From positions 1-64,000 of the forward strand of contig CAWJXK010000012.1 in the NCBI GenBank assembly GCA_963846855.1: a stretch of DNA of 64,000 bases. Direction: 5' to 3'. This DNA comes from CAIWHR01 sp963846855. GTDB lineage: Bacteria; Pseudomonadota; Gammaproteobacteria; Burkholderiales; Casimicrobiaceae. The position numbers and the translations under genes are program-made. Under the pieces are notes generated by a model that saw only the letters and a program-made list of their open reading frames with translations, did not search any database and had not been told where the DNA came from. Positions 58,479 to 64,000 of this stretch are shown here, piece by piece; positions within the stretch are counted from its first letter, which is position 1; every line of letters begins with the position of its first letter.

Positions 58479-58768
58479 GGAGCCTGTCGGGCCCGATTTC
58501 GCGTATGCGACGGAGGCGGTTTGGGCGCAGTTCAAGGCGCGAGAACGAGAGCATATCGGGAATATGCCGAGGGCGAGCAACGCAGCATTAGGCAACTGAG
58601 GCGCCCAAAGCGCCCCGTCCCTTCGCTCATTTGGGTGCCGCTGCCAAAAAGCGCGTCTGCTTTGTTGCTCGGCTTGCGAAGATTCGCGATATTCGCTGCG
58701 CCTCGCGCCGCGCATCCATCGCTTTTTGGCCCGGCAACGCATACGTGAAATCAGACCCGGCAGGCTCC
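58479..58768. repeat. 290-bp element with 31-bp terminal inverted repeats (MITE- or REP-like)
   Basis: The ends 58479-58509 (GGAGCCTGTCGGGCCCGATT...) and 58738-58768 are imperfect inverted repeats matching at 27 of 31 positions. The interior has its own palindromes: CATAT/ATATG (58552-58566), TTTGGGCGC with its complement near 58600, and GCCAAAAAGCG (58643-58653) with CGCTTTTTGGC (58720-58730). No transposase or convincing ORF is inside, and no target-site duplication was recognised. It lies three bases upstream of the channel gene start. The layout suggests a miniature transposable or large palindromic intergenic repeat; copy number cannot be seen from one window. Confidence 0.7.
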
Positions 58769-58881
58769 CAGCCTGATCGCGACCAACGGCCGCGCCTGCC
58801 GCGGATTCTGCCACAGCGCATTGTTCGCGCAGGTCTTGGCGGCGAGCCCATGGGCGACTCGATCCGGCAACTCGACCCGTG

Positions 58882-58995
58882 ATGATCGGCCGCCCGCGGG
58901 ACGCTGCCGCCATTCCGACGCTGGGTGACTCCGCGATCGCCGCGCTCTCAGCGCTGCTCGTCGCAGCCGTCGTGTGTTTCCGCCGCGTCCGCTGA
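58882..58995 (+). pseudogene. Orphan IPTL-CTERM sorting-signal fragment
   Basis: A 37-residue reading from ATG 58882 gives IPTL at 58912, then a hydrophobic helix (AIAALSALLVAAVVCF) and a basic end (RRVR). This is the tripartite form of IPTL-CTERM/PEP-CTERM protein-sorting tails. No in-frame protein body lies upstream: the frame is closed at 58774. It is likely the remnant of an exported protein whose body was lost, perhaps with arrival of the adjacent element. Together with 58479-58768 this accounts for most of the 553-bp gap between genes. Confidence 0.55.
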
Positions 58996-59028
58996 CAACT
59001 TGGCGCGCCGCGATCCAGCCGCGGCGCT

Positions 59029-59364
59029 TCAGTAGTAAGGCGCGTAGCGACGCTTGGCCGCCGCCTTCGCGGCGGCACGAACCCATTGGACGATCCGACG
59101 TGCGGTGCTGTGCGCGAACGCGCGGAGGCCTGGCGCCGCTTCGACCCATACGGTCGACGGCTCCTGCGCCTCGGCGATCGTCCGTCCCGGGCGATCAATG
59201 GTGAAGGTCTCGCCGCGCGAAATGACGATGTCGCGCGTGTCGCGCTCCAGGGTGATCCAGAGCGTGCCGCGCGCCACGCGCAACGCCGTGCCCTGCGCGT
59301 CATCCAGGAGCACCTGCTGGCGCTCGGCCAGATGCCACAGCTTCTTGCGGTTTGTCCGGGCCAT
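59029..59364 (-). CDS. DUF2917 family protein
   Basis: The 111-residue protein has the DUF2917 beta-rich core: LAERQQVLLDDAQGTALRVARGTLWITLERDTRDIVISRGETFTI. The C-terminus is Ala/Arg-rich and basic (AAAKAAAKRR). The family is cupin-like and typical of betaproteobacteria, with unknown function. ATG 59364 has AGGAGA upstream. It is divergent from a LysR gene, a common pairing that suggests regulation by it. Confidence 0.85.
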   Translation of the reverse strand: MARTNRKKLWHLAERQQVLLDDAQGTALRVARGTLWITLERDTRDIVISRGETFTIDRPGRTIAEAQEPSTVWVEAAPGLRAFAHSTARRIVQWVRAAAKAAAKRRYAPYY

Positions 59365-59493
59365 CGCCAATCTCCTTTTTCATGCGTAGAATGCATCCAT
59401 GGAGGCCGGCCCGGAGCAGAACATCGCGTGACGAGGGCGGCCGTGGATGTGCAGCCATGTTGGCGCCGGATCCGCGGGCGCACAAACGGTCTT

Positions 59494-59508
59494 TGCGAAT
59501 GCTTCGCA
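59494..59508. promoter_or_regulatory. Perfect palindrome upstream of the LysR gene
   Basis: TGCGAA-TGC-TTCGCA lies 12 bases before the LysR start, in the 156-bp region shared with divergent DUF2917. Its symmetry and place suit an operator for autoregulation, although LysR sites more often have the form T-N11-A. Confidence 0.45.
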
Positions 59509-59520
59509 TGAGTGTGATGC

Positions 59521-60498
59521 ATGCATGAGGAATTGCGGCGGCTTCCGTCGCTGGATTTTCTGAGGGGCTTCGAGGCGGCCGGACGACGGCTGTCGTTCAC
59601 GCGCGCGGCGGAGGAGCTCTTCGTCACGCAATCCGCGCTGTCGCGCCAGATCCAGGCGCTCGAGACCGCGCTGGGCGTCGCGCTTTTCGTGCGCCGGCAT
59701 CGCGCGCTGGCATTTACCGGCGCGGGACAGGCCTTCCATCGCGAGATCACCGCATTGCTCAACGGGCTCGCGACGGCGACCGGCAACGCGCGCGGCGCGT
59801 CGCGTGCACCGGGGCTTACGCTGTCGACGACCGTGTCGTTTGCATCGCTCTGGATCATTCCGCGCCTCTCGTCATTTCGCCTGCTGCGTCCGGCGGTCGA
59901 GGTCTTTGTCTCGGCGGACGACCGGCTGGTCGATCTCGCACGGGGCGACGTCGACGTCGCGATTCGCTATCTGGCCGACGCCGTCGCGCCCGAAGGCGCG
60001 GTCCGCCTGTTCGGCGAGCGGATGCTTCCGGTTGCGAGTCCGACACTGCTGAAGCGCGCCGAAGGCCGGCTGGCGCGTCCGTCGGACCTCGCGCGGCACG
60101 TGCTGCTGCATCTCGACGATCCCGACGCCGTCATGCCATGGCTCGACTGGCGCTCGTGGCTCGCGGCCAACGGGGAGGCCGGGTTGAAACCGGCCGGATC
60201 GTTTCGGTTCAAGCTCTATGACCAGGTGATCCAGGCGGCGCTTGACGGCCAGGGCGTGGCGTTGGGACGCGTTCCGCTCGTGTCAGGGCTGTTACGCGCC
60301 GGACGGCTGGTCGCGCCGTTTCCTCGCCGCTTCGAGTCGGCGCGAGGCTATTTCGTGGTGGTCGCGCCGCACGCGAGGGAGCGGCCCGACGTGACGGCGT
60401 TCGTCGAGTGGGCGCGCGCCGAAGCGTCGCGCGAGCTGAAGCTCGCCGACACGCCGGCCAAGGCGGCGACCGCGCAGCGGCGGAAGCGCTCCCGATGA
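59521..60498 (+). CDS. LysR-family transcriptional regulator (GcvA-like)
   Basis: The 325-residue protein has an N-terminal winged HTH (residues ~9-68; PSLDFLRGFEAAGRRLSFTRAAEELFVTQSALSRQIQ) and a periplasmic-binding-like effector domain. WIIPRLSSF and the DVAIRY segment with RLFGERMLPV match the GcvA/AmpR-like subgroup. It ends in a Lys/Arg-rich tail. The inducer is unknown. It overlaps the next gene by four bases, so the methyltransferase is co-translated. Confidence 0.9.
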   Translation: MHEELRRLPSLDFLRGFEAAGRRLSFTRAAEELFVTQSALSRQIQALETALGVALFVRRHRALAFTGAGQAFHREITALLNGLATATGNARGASRAPGLTLSTTVSFASLWIIPRLSSFRLLRPAVEVFVSADDRLVDLARGDVDVAIRYLADAVAPEGAVRLFGERMLPVASPTLLKRAEGRLARPSDLARHVLLHLDDPDAVMPWLDWRSWLAANGEAGLKPAGSFRFKLYDQVIQAALDGQGVALGRVPLVSGLLRAGRLVAPFPRRFESARGYFVVVAPHARERPDVTAFVEWARAEASRELKLADTPAKAATAQRRKRSR

Positions 60499-61082
60499 GC
60501 GAAGGATGCGCCACGCCGTCGCATGCGACTTCGCCGCCCTCGCCGTGGGTGACGCGCTTCGCCCATCTCGTCGCCGCCGATGCAAGCGTGCTGGATCTGG
60601 CCTGCGGCCACGGCCGTCATTCACGGTTCTTCGCGGAGCGCGGCTGCCGTGTGCGGGCGGTCGATCGCGACCCTCAGGCGCTTGCCACGCTCGCCGGAAC
60701 GCCGGGCGTGACGACGCGTTGTTCCGACCTCGAAACCGGCGGCTGGCCGTTCGGCGGAGAACGGTTCGACGCGATCGTCGTCACGAATTACCTGCACCGG
60801 CCCCTGTTCGCGCACCTGCTCGACGCGCTCGCCGATGACGGCGTGCTGATCTACGAGACCTTCGCGCAGGGAAACGAAGCCTATGGCCGCCCCTCGAATC
60901 CCGACCACCTGCTGCGCGCTGGCGAACTCGTGGAGCGCATCGCCGGACGCCTCGCGATCGTCGCCTTCGAGGAAGGGCTCGTGACGGAGGGCGGGCGCAG
61001 CGCCGTCGTCCAGCGGATCGCGGCGGTCGGACTGCGCCGAAATGGAGTCGCAAGGCTCGCCGCCGGCGCCGCCGCTTCCTGA
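60495..61082 (+). CDS. Class I SAM-dependent methyltransferase
   Basis: The 195-residue protein has the SAM motif VLDLACGHGRHSRFFAERG near residue 34, an acidic ribose-binding VDRDPQALA and post-I DAIVVTNYLHRPL. It resembles TehB-like small-molecule methyltransferases; no substrate is assigned. Translation is coupled to the LysR gene (ATGA overlap). Confidence 0.87.
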   Translation: MSEGCATPSHATSPPSPWVTRFAHLVAADASVLDLACGHGRHSRFFAERGCRVRAVDRDPQALATLAGTPGVTTRCSDLETGGWPFGGERFDAIVVTNYLHRPLFAHLLDALADDGVLIYETFAQGNEAYGRPSNPDHLLRAGELVERIAGRLAIVAFEEGLVTEGGRSAVVQRIAAVGLRRNGVARLAAGAAAS

Positions 61083-61113
61083 AGTGCTCCACGCCTCCGC
61101 CGCGCGAATGCGG

Positions 61114-61119
61114 TAAAAT
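61114..61119 (+). promoter_or_regulatory. Candidate -10 element for dapA
   Basis: TAAAAT lies 24 bp before the dapA ATG; a -35 is not evident. Confidence 0.35.
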
Positions 61120-61143
61120 TCGCCTTTTCGCGCCCATTCTCTA

Positions 61144-62040
61144 ATGTTGACCGGTAGCATCGTCGCGATCGCGACGCCGATGCAGGAAGGCGGAGCGCTC
61201 GACCTTCCCGCGCTCGGCAGGCTGATCGACTTCCACGTCGCCAACGGGACGTCCGGCATCGTCATCGTCGGCACCACCGGCGAATCGCCGACCGTCGACG
61301 TTGCCGAGCATTGCCAGCTCATCACCGCGGCGGTCGAGTTCGCACGCGGACGGCTGCCCGTCATCGCCGGAACCGGCGCCAATTCGACGGCGGAGGCGAT
61401 CGCGCTCACCGCGTTCGCGAAGAAGGCGGGCGTCGCGAGCTGCCTTTCGGTCGTCCCGTACTACAACAAGCCGACGCAGGAAGGGCTCTACCGCCATTTC
61501 CGCACGATCGCCGAAGCGGTCGACGTACCGCTGATCCTCTACAATGTGCCCGGGCGGACCGTCGCCGATCTCGGCAACGAGACCGCGCTGCGGCTCGCGC
61601 AGGTCCCGGGCATCGTCGGCATCAAGGACGCGACCGCCGATCTCGGCCGCGGCAGCGAGTTGCTCCGCGCCCTCGGCGCCGCCGGACGCCAGGACTTCGC
61701 GGTGTACAGCGGCGAGGACATCACCGCGTTGCCGCTGATGCTGATGGGCGGCCACGGCGTGATTTCCGTGACCGCCAACGTCGCGCCCAAGCTGATGGCG
61801 CAGATGTGCGCGGCGGCGCTGCGCGGCGACATCGCGGCTGCGCGCGCATGCAACGACCGCCTGCTGCCGCTGCACCGGAAGCTCTTCATCGAACCCAACC
61901 CCGTTCCCGTGAAATGGGCGCTGGCGGAAATGGGTCTGATCGCCAACGCGCTGCGACTTCCGCTCGTGCCGCTGTCGCCGCAAAATTTCGAGACGCTGCG
62001 CGCCGCCCTGCGCGACGCGGATTGTCTCGCTTCAACCTGA
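61144..62040 (+). CDS. dapA: 4-Hydroxy-tetrahydrodipicolinate synthase
   Basis: DapA condenses pyruvate with aspartate semialdehyde, the first step of lysine and diaminopimelate synthesis. The 298-residue TIM barrel has the Schiff-base lysine Lys161 (GIKDATADL), Tyr133 (LYNVPGRT) and the GTTGES motif at residues 43-48. It is followed 11 bp later by bamC, the usual betaproteobacterial and gammaproteobacterial order. Confidence 0.96.
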   Translation: MLTGSIVAIATPMQEGGALDLPALGRLIDFHVANGTSGIVIVGTTGESPTVDVAEHCQLITAAVEFARGRLPVIAGTGANSTAEAIALTAFAKKAGVASCLSVVPYYNKPTQEGLYRHFRTIAEAVDVPLILYNVPGRTVADLGNETALRLAQVPGIVGIKDATADLGRGSELLRALGAAGRQDFAVYSGEDITALPLMLMGGHGVISVTANVAPKLMAQMCAAALRGDIAAARACNDRLLPLHRKLFIEPNPVPVKWALAEMGLIANALRLPLVPLSPQNFETLRAALRDADCLAST

Positions 62041-62051
62041 AGGTGCAACGA

Positions 62052-63179
62052 ATGAGATCATCCGGACCGTTCACGATACTGGCGCGCGTCCTGTGCGCCG
62101 CCGCGCTGGCGGGACTCTCGCTCGCCGGCTGCGAATCCATGCCCTCGCTCGGCAAGAAGATCGACTATCACTCCGTCGGCACTGCCCCGTCGCTCGAACT
62201 CCCGCCCGATCTCGTCGCACCGCAGTACGACGACCGCTACAACGTCGCGACGGCCTCGGGCCTCGCCGCCCGCGACGCGACCAAGCCAAAGGCGGACCAG
62301 GTCGCCGTCAATGCGACACCCGATGCGAGGATCGCGAAGAGCGGCAACGAGCGCTGGCTCGTCGTCAGGTCGACACCCGAGGAAGTCTGGAAGGTCACGC
62401 GGCAGTTCTGGCTCGACAACGGCTTCACGCTGACGGTCGAGAAGCCCGACACCGGTGTGATGGAAACGGACTGGGCCGAGAATCGCGCCGACATCCCCAA
62501 CGATTTCATCCGCAGCACGATCGGCAAGTATTTCGACGCGTTTTACAACACGTACAAGCGCGAGAAATACACGACCCGCATCGAGCGTGGCGCCGAGTCC
62601 GGCACCGTCGAAGTCTATATCTCCGCACGAATCATGGAGCAGGTACCGACGCAGACCGACAATTCCGGCGGCAAATCCGGCTTCGCGTGGGGCCTGATGC
62701 CACCCAATCCGGGACTCGAAGCGCAATTCCTCGGCCGGCTCATGATGCGTTTCGGCGTTCCCGAGGCGCAGGCGACGCAGATGGCCACCGCACCAGCACC
62801 CACGCTGGATCGCGCGCGGCTCGAGAAGACTGCGACGGGGACGAGCCAGCTCGTGCTGGACGACAGCTTCGACCGCGCCTGGCGGCGCGTCGGGCTGGCA
62901 CTCGACCGCAGCGGCTTCACCGTGGTCGACCGCGACCGCTCGAAGGGCCTCTATTTCGTCCGCTATCAGAACCCCGACATCGATCCGAAAAAGGAAGAGG
63001 GCTTTCTCTCGAAGCTCATGTTCTGGAAGGACACGACCGAGAAGCCAGAGCAATACCGGATCATCGTCGCCGACGCGACAGCGAAAAGCTTCGTGAGCGT
63101 CCAGGATCCCAACGGCGCGCCGGACAAGTCGCAGAATGGCGAGAAGATCCTGACGCTGCTGCAAGGGCAGCTCAAGTAA
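62052..63179 (+). CDS. bamC: Outer membrane protein assembly factor BamC (NlpB)
   Basis: BamC is a lipoprotein of the BAM complex that inserts outer-membrane proteins. The 375-residue protein has a lipobox Cys27 (SLAGCES), the unstructured N-terminal segment (YHSVGTAPSLELPPDL) and two helix-grip domains (~100-230 and 265-375). The dapA-bamC order supports the call. Confidence 0.93.
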   Translation: MRSSGPFTILARVLCAAALAGLSLAGCESMPSLGKKIDYHSVGTAPSLELPPDLVAPQYDDRYNVATASGLAARDATKPKADQVAVNATPDARIAKSGNERWLVVRSTPEEVWKVTRQFWLDNGFTLTVEKPDTGVMETDWAENRADIPNDFIRSTIGKYFDAFYNTYKREKYTTRIERGAESGTVEVYISARIMEQVPTQTDNSGGKSGFAWGLMPPNPGLEAQFLGRLMMRFGVPEAQATQMATAPAPTLDRARLEKTATGTSQLVLDDSFDRAWRRVGLALDRSGFTVVDRDRSKGLYFVRYQNPDIDPKKEEGFLSKLMFWKDTTEKPEQYRIIVADATAKSFVSVQDPNGAPDKSQNGEKILTLLQGQLK

Positions 63180-63261
63180 TGCCGGACGCGCGCGGCGCGA
63201 GCAGCGTGCGGCGGGCGGAGCGCGCGAGCGGACCCGCGGCAAGGCCGGGCGAGCGGCGGTG

Positions 63262-64000
63262 ATGCGATTCGCATCGCTTGGCAGCGGCAGCGAGGGCAAC
63301 GCCCTCGTGGTCGAGTGCGGCGACACGCGCATCCTGATCGACTGCGGATTTTCCGTCCGCGAAACCGGCGCGAGGCTCGCCCGCCTGGGCCTCGTTCCTG
63401 CGGATCTCGACGCGATCCTCGTCACCCACGAGCATTCCGACCACGTCGGCGGCGTCCCGGCCTTCGCGGCGCGCCACGGGATTGCCGTGTGGGCGACGTT
63501 CGGCACGCTCGCCGCCGTCTCGGAGCGTTTCGAGGGCATGGAGCGCATCTACGGCTTCGACGGCCACGACACGTTCGCGATCGGAGCGCTCGCGATCACG
63601 CCGATCCCGGTGCCGCACGACGCGCGCGAGCCGGTGCAGTACGTGATCAGCGACGGCGCCCGCCGCGTCGGCGTGCTGACGGATCTCGGCGTCTCCACGG
63701 CGCACGTGGAGTCGTGCCTGTCGGGGTGCGACGCGCTGGTGCTCGAATGCAACCACGACCTCAATTTGCTCGAGAACGGCAGCTATCCCTGGCCGCTCAA
63801 GCAGCGGATCGCGGGCCGTCTCGGCCATCTCGACAACGCGGCCGCCGCGGGGCTGCTGCGCAACATCGACACGTCGCGCCTCGTGCACATCATCGCCGCG
63901 CACCTGTCGCGGGAGAACAACACGCCGGAGCTCGCGCGCACCGCGCTCTGCGATGCGCTCGCCTGCTCGCGCGAATGGATCGGCATCGCAGATCAGGCAC
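63262..64000 (+). CDS. MBL-fold metallo-hydrolase, 3'-partial
   Basis: The frame is open to the window end (246 codons visible). It has the metallo-beta-lactamase motifs FASLGSGSEGNALVVECG, THEHSDHVGG (~55-64), VPHDAREPV, the LTDLGVST strand and LECNHD. This is the YycJ/COG1235 type found after dapA-bamC in betaproteobacteria. Nuclease or phosphodiesterase activity is plausible. The ATG at 63262 is preceded by an adjacent GTG. Confidence 0.88.
   Translation, partial: MRFASLGSGSEGNALVVECGDTRILIDCGFSVRETGARLARLGLVPADLDAILVTHEHSDHVGGVPAFAARHGIAVWATFGTLAAVSERFEGMERIYGFDGHDTFAIGALAITPIPVPHDAREPVQYVISDGARRVGVLTDLGVSTAHVESCLSGCDALVLECNHDLNLLENGSYPWPLKQRIAGRLGHLDNAAAAGLLRNIDTSRLVHIIAAHLSRENNTPELARTALCDALACSREWIGIADQA

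Noticed and set aside
58496..58620. Minus-strand open frame across the inverted-repeat element as a protein
   Set aside because: It is low-complexity, lies wholly in palindromic sequence and has no start signal. Such readings are typical spurious ORFs of intergenic repeats.

Overview
The window reads as a chromosome segment of a high-GC Gram-negative bacterium, most likely a betaproteobacterium. This is inferred from gene order: suhB-trmJ-cysE-iscRSUA-hscBA-fdx-iscX, tsaB-rimI-uracil-DNA glycosylase, hldD-comEA-cysM, dapA-bamC-MBL hydrolase, and tesA next to ybbA-ybbP with mnmH. Lipoprotein signals, BamC, HldD and LplT show an outer membrane. No rRNA, tRNA, CRISPR array, prophage or complete insertion sequence was seen.

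Layout. Positions 1-11410 form an accessory block of secreted proteins: a 5'-truncated, frameshifted kelch-repeat protein, a large subtilase sharing its C-terminal dockerin-like module, a small NTF2-like protein, a YXWGXW-repeat protein and a second subtilase on the opposite strand. Positions 11543-21496 hold suhB, trmJ, a DUF3667-type membrane protein, cysE and the complete isc iron-sulfur cluster operon, which has an IscR-type operator at its promoter and two large RNA hairpins between iscS and iscU. Positions 21507-29396 hold carbonic anhydrase, rlmD, tsaB, rimI, a family-4-type uracil-DNA glycosylase, lemA with two TPM-domain genes, and lplT. Positions 29582-35199 hold alr, hldD, two exported helix-hairpin-helix proteins (one with a long lysine/alanine tail), cysM and a PolB-type exonuclease.

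Positions 35249-51394 hold a DUF1501/DUF1800 pair, a PhzF-like protein, mnmH, tesA, the ybbA/ybbP ABC exporter (permease frameshifted), an agmatinase-family enzyme, a NatA/NatB-like ABC exporter coupled to a lipoprotein alpha/beta hydrolase, kynA with a frameshifted kynU, and a DUF2970 protein. Positions 51561-58475 hold a lipoprotein truncated globin, the cytochrome bd operon cydP-cydA-cydB-cydX, clpB behind an RpoH-type promoter, and a two-helix ion channel protein. Positions 58479-58995 are gene-poor: a 290-bp element with 31-bp inverted ends, then an orphan IPTL-CTERM tail. The window ends with a DUF2917 gene, a LysR regulator, a methyltransferase, dapA, bamC and a 3'-truncated MBL hydrolase.

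Most of the core is conventional. The unusual items are the shared dockerin-like module, the histone-H1-like tail on the second HhH protein, the structured iscS-iscU spacer, the inverted-repeat element beside the channel gene, the orphan sorting signal and the membrane-anchored globin. Single-base-type frameshifts break kelch (three), the YXWGXW protein, ybbP and kynU; this number raises the possibility of assembly errors, and each call is marked accordingly. I did not find a convincing new multi-gene system.
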